Shown in pieces: positions 25,258-32,092 of a DNA stretch of 35,749 nt. A program made the translations under genes and the position numbers. The notes beneath the pieces were generated by a model, which ran no database searches, was not told the origin of the DNA, and saw only the letters and a list, made by a program, of their open reading frames with translations. The stretch comes from Granulicella sp. GTDB lineage: Bacteria > Acidobacteriota > Terriglobia > Terriglobales > Acidobacteriaceae. Each line of letters begins with the position of its first letter. Within the stretch, counting starts at the first letter, position 1. The stretch covers positions 1-35,749 of the forward strand of contig PKWU01000029.1 in the NCBI GenBank assembly GCA_003132145.1, given 5' to 3'.

Positions 25258-26355
25258 TTACGTTCGCTTGATGATGAACACGGTCTTGTCGTCGATCTCG
25301 TCGCTGTGTCCCTCCTGGCGCAGCTCACGGTCTCTCTTCACCGCGTAGTCCAGGATCGCGTTGCAGATGTCCTTGGCAGACTGCTGTTTGTGCTCGCCGA
25401 TGATGGCTTCAATCCGGCGTTTTTCCGGCACGCCGCTCCCATCGTAGACGCCGTCGGTATAAAGAAAGAGGATGTCTCCCCTGCCCATGAGGGTAATCAA
25501 CGCCATATCGGAGGCTTTCATGCGCCGCTTCCTCGGCTTGACGGAGATATATTTGTTGCGGTCGGGATGGTCTTCGGGGACCTCCAATCCGAGCGGCAGA
25601 AACTGCACCATGCGTCTCCTGCCAATCTCCATAAATCGCTTGTACTTTGCCGAGAAGACGAGCGGAGGCGGATGGCCGAAGTCGACGAAGCGGAATGTTC
25701 CGTTGGAGCGGATCTCGCCATAGAGCAGCGTGGCAATCTCGCGCGAGCTTGCATCCATGCTCCGGCCCAGGGCATTGCGCGCCGTTGCCGACTGGGCGAG
25801 CCTCAGGTTGAGCTGCTCAAAGAGCCTGGGCGTAATGGTCCCGACGCGGTCCAACTCCGAGAGCATGAACGCGTGCAGGGTGTCGTGAACGGTGGAAGCG
25901 ATCTTTGCCGCGATAATGCCGTGGCCCTGCGCATCGACAATAAGCACTCCGGCGGACGCGGAGAGTTCGCGCAGGTTCTCCACAATCCTCAATTGCTCCG
26001 AACTCTTTGCCTTCCTGAACTCAACTCCGTCGCGCTCCGTGTAGCCGGGCCGCGTCGCCATCCACTGGATGTGCATATCGGCGCCACTGCGCGCCTTTTC
26101 CCCTGGGGCAAGCGGTTCCAGAACCTCTTGTGCCAGCCACTGGGCCTGACTGATGCGCGCCTCGATGTTGTAGCGCTGCTGGAAATTGATGTATTCAAAG
26201 ACATCGCCGCCGACAATCTCGTCCGGGATGGTGTTCCCATACATGTCGATGCCCGGCAGATGCGGAATGACGCCCTCGACCGGCATCAGCTTCTTGCGCA
26301 GATACTCATCGATGGTCAGAGGATGGTAGGCGTGAGTCGCTTCGCTGGATGACAC
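25258..26355 (-). CDS. PPM/SpoIIE-type serine/threonine phosphatase
   Basis: A 365-residue phosphatase of the PP2C-like SpoIIE group. Metal-binding motifs in order: EIVGGDVFEYI (Asp), IVDAQGHGIIAAKIA (Asp-x-x-Gly-His-Gly), FVDFGHPPPLVFS, DILFLYTDGVYDG and the final DEIDDKTVFIIKR. There is no receiver, PAS, GAF or membrane domain in front; about 45 residues of unknown role (IDEYLRKKLMPVEGVIPHLP...) precede the catalytic domain. Such enzymes usually dephosphorylate anti-anti-sigma factors (STAS proteins); no partner-switching genes are nearby. The GTG start is chosen from ORF layout and is less certain. It converges with carB, 44 bases apart, with no obvious terminator. Confidence 0.85.
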   Translation of the reverse strand: MSSSEATHAYHPLTIDEYLRKKLMPVEGVIPHLPGIDMYGNTIPDEIVGGDVFEYINFQQRYNIEARISQAQWLAQEVLEPLAPGEKARSGADMHIQWMATRPGYTERDGVEFRKAKSSEQLRIVENLRELSASAGVLIVDAQGHGIIAAKIASTVHDTLHAFMLSELDRVGTITPRLFEQLNLRLAQSATARNALGRSMDASSREIATLLYGEIRSNGTFRFVDFGHPPPLVFSAKYKRFMEIGRRRMVQFLPLGLEVPEDHPDRNKYISVKPRKRRMKASDMALITLMGRGDILFLYTDGVYDGSGVPEKRRIEAIIGEHKQQSAKDICNAILDYAVKRDRELRQEGHSDEIDDKTVFIIKRT

Positions 26356-26459
26356 AGGTTCTCAATCTCCCGGCAGGTTCTTGCAGCTTTCTATCTACCA
26401 GCTTATATCAGCGAAAGACGGGCCACACGCCCAGGTCCACAGTCCGCCGGCTGTGCGGA

Positions 26460-26574
26460 TAGAGCGGTTTCACCGTAGGACTTTACAGGTGCGAAGAATG
26501 TTTGTGTGGTTTTTCCTCAAGAAAAACCACTTTAATAATTCTCGCGCGATAACAGTTGCGGTGAAACCGCTCTA
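26460..26574. mobile_element. 115-bp MITE-like element with 16-bp terminal inverted repeats
   Basis: Ends are perfect 16-bp inverted repeats, TAGAGCGGTTTCACCG and CGGTGAAACCGCTCTA. The inside is AT-rich and holds a perfect hairpin, GTGGTTTTTC / GAAAAACCAC, with a 5-base loop (26506-26530) followed by TTTAATAATT, so it may also terminate plus-strand transcripts. No coding capacity. Because each end finishes in T or A, a TA target as used by IS630/Tc1-type elements is possible; other copies were not found in the window. Confidence 0.6.
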
Positions 26575-26585
26575 ACGGCACTGGT

Positions 26586-27854
26586 CTATCGCCCGGTGCG
26601 GAACCGGCAGTGTACAAGCCGCGCGGCGTATTTCCTGGCGAGACGCGCGACACGCAACGGATAGTAGAGAAAGAAAAGTCTTTCCGGCAGAAGAAGCCGC
26701 TCCAGTTCCTGGTCCGTCGGGGCCTTGAGCAACGCAGCAAGATGCCGCACTTTGTCCCAGCTCCGTTCCGCCATGCGTGCGTTGAATACGGTCAATTCCC
26801 AGCTATGCGGCTCACTCGGAGGAGTGCGCATCAGCCGCAGGGTCACTTGTCTCGCCCTCGCCTGAACTGCCTGCTCCGCGCGGGCCCGTTGCAGGATGCT
26901 TTCGGGAACCGGCGCCTCAAGCAACCCGTGCGCCAGCGACAACCCCAACAGCAGCGGCCTCATGCATCCCGCCTCTTCCGCCAGTTGCAGAACGACATCC
27001 CATGCCAACGGCTTTCGCACCAGCCTGGCGACGTCCCCCAGCCACTGAAGACGCGACCACATGTGTTTCGTGCCGTGGACGCAGAGAAACAACAACAGAG
27101 CTTCCGGTGAAAGGCATGGGACTTCCCTGCCCGCAATCCTGGTCCGGCCCAACGAGCGCCACAGCATCTCCGGTGCGATGCGGAACGGAAGATGCGCAGG
27201 GCCAGTCTCCCATTGCAGGTCCACATCCGCCATGCGCACACGGTGGAAGAACAACTCGCAGTTGAGGCGCAGCAGGACACGCAGCGGCAATCGCTCCATA
27301 TTTGCGCCGAGCGCGTATCCCTCCTGCGCGAGGACCCGCAGCGCGCCCGCAACGTCCCCGCTTCGCACCAGCAGGTCCAGATCGGAAGACGGCCGCAGCG
27401 CCGGATCGGGATAGAGCGATTCGGCCATTACGGGGCCTTTCAAGGGCACGACGGCAATGCCGTGGGCTGCGAAGGCATCCAGCAACGCGAGCAGTTGGGA
27501 GGTGAGAACCAGGTTCTGCCGGGCGGAACCGTGGCAGACGTTGCGCAGCCGGCTGGCAACGTCCGGCGGCACGAGATCGGGAGATGTCTCCGTTACGACG
27601 TGGAACAGGACCGCTGCCAGACCATGAAACTCCGCAGCCTCGACCAGCGCATCCCAGTCCATGACCTGATGGACCAGTTGGCGTATGCGCGCGCCATCCA
27701 CGCCGACGCCGCGGGCACAGTAGAACAGCAATTGGCGGTCCGGGCTTCGCGCTGCGTAGTCAGCCACGGCATATGCAACGCTGTCAGCCACGGCGAAGCG
27801 GGTCCCCGCCCGGTCCAGCCCACGCGGCCTGGGCGAAGACAATCCAGCGCACAT
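26586..27854 (-). CDS. nucleotidyltransferase-fold protein (PF14907 / NTP_transf_5-like)
   Basis: 422 residues. The middle contains VVPLKGPVMAESLYPDPALR followed by PSSDLDLLVRSGD, the glycine-Ser/Asp-x-Asp hallmark of the nucleotidyltransferase family often found in RiPP and polysaccharide loci. AADVDLQWE-type Asp (here MADVDLQWE) and FLCVHGTKHMWSRLQWLGDVARL further on also fit. The first 60 residues (MDWDALVEAAEFHGLAAVLF) match the helical part seen ahead of this fold. The start is not secure: no ribosome site precedes the ATG at 27854, and GTG codons shortly downstream are alternatives. It is divergent from the peptide operon, sharing a 393-base control region. Possible role: adding a nucleotide or phosphate group to the peptide or a partner; its activity is not known. 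Confidence 0.72.
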   Translation of the reverse strand: MCAGLSSPRPRGLDRAGTRFAVADSVAYAVADYAARSPDRQLLFYCARGVGVDGARIRQLVHQVMDWDALVEAAEFHGLAAVLFHVVTETSPDLVPPDVASRLRNVCHGSARQNLVLTSQLLALLDAFAAHGIAVVPLKGPVMAESLYPDPALRPSSDLDLLVRSGDVAGALRVLAQEGYALGANMERLPLRVLLRLNCELFFHRVRMADVDLQWETGPAHLPFRIAPEMLWRSLGRTRIAGREVPCLSPEALLLFLCVHGTKHMWSRLQWLGDVARLVRKPLAWDVVLQLAEEAGCMRPLLLGLSLAHGLLEAPVPESILQRARAEQAVQARARQVTLRLMRTPPSEPHSWELTVFNARMAERSWDKVRHLAALLKAPTDQELERLLLPERLFFLYYPLRVARLARKYAARLVHCRFRTGR

Positions 27855-28247
27855 GGCAATCGATCCAGTGCCTGCCAGGACGTACGGCCAGTGGACTCAC
27901 TTATCAACCCCCATGATTTCTCATCCCCGATGAAACCTGCGACGGCTCCTTCAGCTCGTAACACTAAAGTGTCATCCATGCAGTCACTAAAGTGTCACAG
28001 ATGAAGTCAAGCGAATGTTTGGCGCGGCCTGAAGCACTGTTAGAATGGAGTATAGTTGAAGCGGAGTTTTGCAAAGAAGCGACCCGCGGTCTCTCAGGCA
28101 GTGTTTTACCTCCGTTTTTTACGGAGATGCACGGTGTTTCAGCCTTCGCCCATGAAACAGAGCGCGGGTTCTGTAATCCAGACTGGTATGTTCTTGCAGC
28201 ATTGTGTAGTTCTTGCAGCATTAGCTGGTCTTTCCCAGGGAGGCAAT
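27855..28247. promoter_or_regulatory. divergent control region of the peptide locus
   Basis: Separates the nucleotidyltransferase gene from the plus-strand operon. It contains two exact 13-base direct repeats, CACTAAAGTGTCA at 27962-27974 and 27985-27997, spaced 23 bases (about two helical turns), each with the dyad CACTAAAGTG. This is a likely operator. Closer to the operon, GTTCTTGCAGCATT occurs twice (28190-28203 and 28209-28222). The start of the next gene has GGGAGG 4-5 bases before its ATG. No clear sigma-70 promoter was identified. Confidence 0.5.
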
Positions 28248-30239
28248 ATGAGTTATTTGGCATTTGGATCTTTCTCAAGTCGGATTTCGCAACTTAATCA
28301 GGTCTCTCGCTGCTGCGGCGGCAACGGCATAACAACTCCACAATCTCAGGCAATCAGGCGCGGCAGCGTGGCCCTTGCGTTCGCGGGCGTTGCGCTTCTC
28401 GCGGTGGCCAGCCTTCCGGCGTTTGCACAGGCGGGTCCACCGGTAACGACGGGCCGTCCAACGGACTGGACGCACCACCACCTGGTCTTCTCTGGTCCCG
28501 GCCCGGCGGCGGATGAACGCGCCAAAGGGAACGATTTCCATTCGCAGGACGTGCGCAACAGCACCCGCTACGCGCTGCAGCAGATGAGGCGGGACCCATC
28601 GCGGCGCCCCAGCGTCTCGCCTGGCAGCGGGCCGCGGGTGGATTCAACCTCGACCATGCACAAGGATTGGAGCGAGAACCTGAGCACGGGCCTGGTGAAT
28701 CCCAACACCTTCCCGGCGAAGTATTCGTTCAATACCAACGCCTACAGTTGCGCCTCGGACTACGTCGTTTACCCGACGGGGGCCTCGGGATCAGGCACGA
28801 CGCAGGCGACAATCTTCGCATACCATGAGCTCTATGGGACCTCCGGCCCCTCCGGCACGGGTTGCGGGACCGGGACGAGCGGTTCGGCCGTCCCCAAGGC
28901 TTACTGGGCCTACAACACCGCCTATCCGCAGGGCTCGACCACGGCCGATGGCAGCAAAATCACGACCTCGCCTGTGCTCTCCCTGGCCGGGGACCAGGTG
29001 GCGTTTATCCAGGTCAACAGCAGCAATGTTGCCAGCCTGGTGCTGCTCAAGTGGGCCACCAGCACTTCGGTCGTTGCGCTGGACACGACTACGACCAATG
29101 TGACCGTTACGAACTATCGCGCCTGCACCGCTCCGTGCATGACCAGGATCACTCTGAACGGGTCGCCCAACGACACATGGTCCGCGCCGTTCTACGAGTA
29201 CTACGACGATGTGCTGTACGTTGGGGATAACAGCGGCAAGCTGCACAAGTTCAGCAACATCTTCCTGAGCGGGACACCGGCCGAGACAACAAGTGGTTAT
29301 CCGGTCACCCTCAGCACAACGGCTACGGACATCGCGTCGCCAATCTACGATTACACAACGGGCAAAGTCTTCGCCGGCAGCGCAAATGGCGTTCTTTATG
29401 CTGTCACCGGCAGCACGGGTGCCGTAGCCGCCTATTCAAAGACCCTGACCGGTACCCCCTTATATGGCATCTACGATGCTCCTCTGGTGGACTCCAATGC
29501 AGGCAAGGTGTACGTCTTCGTCGAAGACACGGTCGCCCAGACATCCGGCTGTAAAACCGCCGGGTACAACTGCGTCTACCAATTTGCCACTTCGTTTACC
29601 GGTAGCGGCACCGCTGTGGGGACAAGCGAACCCGTGGGAACGGGTAGCAGTGGCACTGCCGGGCACCATTATTTCTTCTCCGGCGCCTTTGACAATATCT
29701 ATTACTCGTCCAACAGCGGGACGGCCGGGAACCTCTATGTGGTCGGGAATACCGGAACCGCGGCTGCGGGATCTCTTTACCGCATTCCCATTTCGAGCAG
29801 CGGGGCGATGGGTACTCCTGCCGCGACGGTAATCGAGCGAGCTTCGAATATGTATGTATACCCGTCGCCGGTAACCGAGTTCTGCAACAACGGCACAAGT
29901 GCGTGCGCCGCCAGCGGCACGGCGACTACCGCAGGCACCGACTATATCTTCTTTTCCGCAGAAGATGTATCGCTGGGCGGCTGCCAGCAAGGCACAGGCA
30001 ATGGATGCGTGTTGTCCTATATTGTCAGTTCTGGCGCCCCAGTCTATTCAAACTATTTGTCGTATTCCCATAATTCCAATTGTTTCGGGACTGGTGGAAT
30101 CGTTATCGACAATGCGATCCCGGCTGGCACGGAGGCTGGAGCTTCACAGGTGTACTTTATGATACTCAACGGGAGTACAGCGAACCTATGTGGAGGCACG
30201 GGCAATGGCAGTCTCTCAGGCATCCAGTTGGCGCAGTAG
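28248..30239 (+). CDS. secreted beta-propeller-like protein of unknown function
   Basis: 663 residues from the ATG at 28248, chosen for its strong AGGGAGG; an in-frame TTG at 28056 is a longer, weaker option. An export signal lies at about residues 38-60 (RRGSVALAFAGVALLAVASLPAFA) behind an unusually long 37-residue leader with CC, perhaps a Tat-less late signal. The mature part begins Pro/Gly-rich and basic (QMRRDPSRRPSVSPGSG) and continues with Gly/Ser/Thr-rich beta strands and repeats such as ASPIYDYTTGKVFAGSANGVLYAVTG, reminiscent of PQQ/quinoprotein-like propeller blades. Several Cys pairs (C-x-T-A-P-C; SGCKTAGYNC; CQQGTGNGC) suggest disulfides. It is the first gene of the operon: the peptide gene starts 46 bases after its stop. 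It may be the exported effector or receptor of the system; its role is unknown. Confidence 0.65.
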   Translation: MSYLAFGSFSSRISQLNQVSRCCGGNGITTPQSQAIRRGSVALAFAGVALLAVASLPAFAQAGPPVTTGRPTDWTHHHLVFSGPGPAADERAKGNDFHSQDVRNSTRYALQQMRRDPSRRPSVSPGSGPRVDSTSTMHKDWSENLSTGLVNPNTFPAKYSFNTNAYSCASDYVVYPTGASGSGTTQATIFAYHELYGTSGPSGTGCGTGTSGSAVPKAYWAYNTAYPQGSTTADGSKITTSPVLSLAGDQVAFIQVNSSNVASLVLLKWATSTSVVALDTTTTNVTVTNYRACTAPCMTRITLNGSPNDTWSAPFYEYYDDVLYVGDNSGKLHKFSNIFLSGTPAETTSGYPVTLSTTATDIASPIYDYTTGKVFAGSANGVLYAVTGSTGAVAAYSKTLTGTPLYGIYDAPLVDSNAGKVYVFVEDTVAQTSGCKTAGYNCVYQFATSFTGSGTAVGTSEPVGTGSSGTAGHHYFFSGAFDNIYYSSNSGTAGNLYVVGNTGTAAAGSLYRIPISSSGAMGTPAATVIERASNMYVYPSPVTEFCNNGTSACAASGTATTAGTDYIFFSAEDVSLGGCQQGTGNGCVLSYIVSSGAPVYSNYLSYSHNSNCFGTGGIVIDNAIPAGTEAGASQVYFMILNGSTANLCGGTGNGSLSGIQLAQ

Positions 30240-30284
30240 GCAATGGAAGCGGGCCCTCAGCCCAGTACTAACAGGACAACAACC

Positions 30285-30449
30285 ATGAGCAAGAGTGAGC
30301 AAGCCAACTCCACGCGGGCACAAACTATCAAGGCCCCTTATCAGAAGCCGGCCTTTCGCTACGAGAGTGTATTTGAGACCAGCGCGCTGCGATGCGGCAA
30401 GGTACAATCCACCCAGTCGCAGTGCCGCAGCAACCGGAAGTCTTCGTAG
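30285..30449 (+). CDS. candidate RiPP precursor peptide
   Basis: 54 residues. The N-terminal part is polar and Lys/Ser/Thr-rich (MSKSEQANSTRAQTIKAPYQ). The middle, KPAFRYESVFETSALRCGK, resembles precursor leader/core blocks with a K-P and a VFE...SAL-C pattern that I associate with PqqD/HPrK-type loci in acidobacteria and deltaproteobacteria, though I cannot check this. Two Cys (37 and 47) lie in the C-terminal third, which ends RSNRKSS, so the last two residues are Ser. There is no signal peptide. A CAGGA about 9 bases before the ATG is a modest ribosome site; an upstream in-frame ATG at 30243 would add 14 residues. It sits between the secreted protein and the peptidase gene. Too short for confident homology; identity rests mainly on context. 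Confidence 0.6.
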   Translation: MSKSEQANSTRAQTIKAPYQKPAFRYESVFETSALRCGKVQSTQSQCRSNRKSS

Positions 30450-30504
30450 CCCGGCTGAGGGGGATGGCCACTGCCCGGCAGGTCCGCGAAGAGGTGGCTT
30501 CTTG

Positions 30505-30984
30505 ATGGGGGGACAGCATCCAACGCAACCGGACGGAGAACTTCTCGACGAAGCCAAACACGACCTGGCCGCGGAGGTGCTTCGTCAGTTTGGAGAGGTG
30601 CGGTTGAAGGTCAACGGAGCCAGTATGCTGCCCTCCGTCTGGCCCGGAGACGTCGTGACCGTTCGCCGTCGCAGCCCTGCCGAACTGCTCCCCGGACGGA
30701 TTGTCCTGTGCTATCGCGACCAGGGATTTGTAGCCCACAGGATGGTCGGCAGACAAGGCGATTGCCTCATCACTCGCGGCGACTCGCATCTGCGGGAGGA
30801 CCCCCCGTTCGGCGACGAGGAGGCCCTGGGAGAGGTGGTTTCCATCCTCCGCAATGGCCGCCCGGTCGATCTCACTCCCGTCTGGTGGCATCGCATCTTC
30901 TCCTGGACCCTGCGCCATTCGGAGCTGTGTACCCGCATGGTGCTCCGCCTGCGCAGGTCCATCAACCTATCGTGGGCCGGCTGA
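30505..30984 (+). CDS. S24/S26-type serine peptidase
   Basis: 159 residues. VNGASMLPSVWPGDVVTVRR holds the G-x-S-M-x-P motif with nucleophile Ser40, and VAHRMVGRQGDCLITRGDSH supplies His78 in the position used by archaeal/SipW-type signal peptidases (Ser-His rather than Ser-Lys), followed by RGDS. No N-terminal membrane anchor is visible; a weakly hydrophobic C-terminus (PVWWHRIFSWTLRH) might contact the membrane. The start is supported by AAGAGG 10 bases upstream; a frame open to 30295 overlaps the precursor gene and is not favoured. Its stop overlaps the next start (TGATG). In this setting it probably cuts the leader from the peptide, but LexA-type regulatory peptidases share the fold. Confidence 0.78.
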   Translation: MGGQHPTQPDGELLDEAKHDLAAEVLRQFGEVRLKVNGASMLPSVWPGDVVTVRRRSPAELLPGRIVLCYRDQGFVAHRMVGRQGDCLITRGDSHLREDPPFGDEEALGEVVSILRNGRPVDLTPVWWHRIFSWTLRHSELCTRMVLRLRRSINLSWAG

Positions 30985-31799
30985 TGGGACCCGCCATCGC
31001 ACAGGACGTGCTGGTCGAGATCGGGGCGATGCCGGTCCTGGTACGCACCATTAGTCCGGAGTTTCATCAGATCCTCCATGAGCGATACGGCGGCTTCGTG
31101 AACTCCTCCGCGCAGCCGGTCTTCGAGTTCGAAGTGGAAATCGTTCCGCCCGGCAGTATTCCAACTGCAATCGGCGACGACGAAGACCTGAGCGTGCGTT
31201 TTGAAGTAGGCCGCTGGGTGCTGGAGCGCGGCGACTTCCACGCGGAGCTGGACCCCTCTCTGCGCCACGGGCGCATCTGGCAGTCCGCCACTCCGTATGC
31301 CATTGACGCGGCCTTCCGCATCGTTCACTCGCTGCTTCTCGCCAGGCAGGGCGGGCTGCTGGTTCATGCCGCCAGCGTGGTGCGCAACGGCCGCGCGTTC
31401 CTGTTTGCCGGAGTCTCCGGCGCGGGCAAGACCACCATCTCGCGGCTCGCGCCACAGGATGCCACCCTGCTGACCGACGAGATCTCCTATATCCGCCGCG
31501 AAGCTGACGGCTATGTCGCCTACGGCACTCCCTTTGCCGGTGAGCTTGCAAAGCCCGGTGAGAATGTGCGCGCGCCACTAGCCGCCCTGTATCTCCTCGC
31601 CCAAGGCCCGGAGAACCGAATCGACCCTGTCGCCGACGCGGACGCTCTGCGCGCGGTGCTGCAGTGCGTGCTCTTCTTCGCGCATGATTCCGAATTGGTT
31701 GGCCACGTCTTCGACTCCGCTTGCCACCTGGTGCAGCATGTTCCGGTGCGCCGCCTCACCTTCGTTCCCAATTCTCGCGTGTGGGAGTTAATCGTATGA
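30984..31799 (+). CDS. HPr-kinase-related protein (HprK-like)
   Basis: 271 residues. The C-terminal half is an HprK/P-fold nucleotide-binding domain: LLVHAASVVRNGRAFLFAG (with a conserved His128), Walker A GVSGAGKTT (143-151) and TLLTDEIS with Asp165-Glu166, then GTPFAGELAKPGE. The N-terminal half, from MGPAIAQDVLVEIGAMPVLVRT, is unlike the HPr-binding domain. No PTS proteins are nearby, so it is not a carbon-catabolite HprK. Homologs in lasso peptide loci phosphorylate the C-terminal Ser of the precursor (established for paeninodin-type kinases). Here the candidate peptide ends in Ser-Ser, which makes that role worth considering. The start overlaps the previous stop by one base (TGATG); its own stop overlaps the next start (ATGA). 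Confidence 0.75.
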   Translation: MGPAIAQDVLVEIGAMPVLVRTISPEFHQILHERYGGFVNSSAQPVFEFEVEIVPPGSIPTAIGDDEDLSVRFEVGRWVLERGDFHAELDPSLRHGRIWQSATPYAIDAAFRIVHSLLLARQGGLLVHAASVVRNGRAFLFAGVSGAGKTTISRLAPQDATLLTDEISYIRREADGYVAYGTPFAGELAKPGENVRAPLAALYLLAQGPENRIDPVADADALRAVLQCVLFFAHDSELVGHVFDSACHLVQHVPVRRLTFVPNSRVWELIV

Positions 31800-32092
31800 G
31801 TCCCGTGTATATCGCTCGAACCAGTGAAGTCGCCGCGCGCCTGCTCGGCAGCGAGATGATGATCATGTCCGCCCGCGATTCGACGCTCTTCAGCCTGAAT
31901 GAGACGGCGACGGCGATCTGGCAGGCGGCCAACGGCGTCACTCCGCTCTCCGAGATCGTGGAGCGGAGTCTCTGCGCTCAGTTTGATGTTGACCCGGCCG
32001 CCGCCTTGCGCGATGCCGAAGAGCTGGTGGAAGGATTGGCGAAGCATGGAATCCTGAAGCTCTCGGACCAGCCGATTGTGGAGACGAAATGA
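31796..32092 (+). CDS. PqqD-family peptide chaperone
   Basis: 98 residues with the PqqD fold: SPVYIARTSEVAARLLGSE, a short DSTLFSLNETATAIWQAANG (the strand-turn-helix hallmark with L-N-E/T-A) and ALRDAEELVEGLAKHGILKL. PqqD-type domains (RRE) bind the leader peptide and deliver it to the radical SAM enzyme. It overlaps the HprK-like gene (ATGA) and the following radical SAM gene (ATGA), so all three are translationally coupled. A freestanding PqqD next to a SPASM enzyme is the classic arrangement of PQQ and related peptide systems; no pqqA, B, C or E set is present here. Confidence 0.85.
   Translation: MSPVYIARTSEVAARLLGSEMMIMSARDSTLFSLNETATAIWQAANGVTPLSEIVERSLCAQFDVDPAAALRDAEELVEGLAKHGILKLSDQPIVETK

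Noticed and set aside
30295-30504. Longer N-terminus of the S24/S26 peptidase
   Set aside because: It would overlap the precursor gene in another frame and gives an Arg/Pro-rich sequence unlike the family; the ATG at 30505 has a ribosome site.
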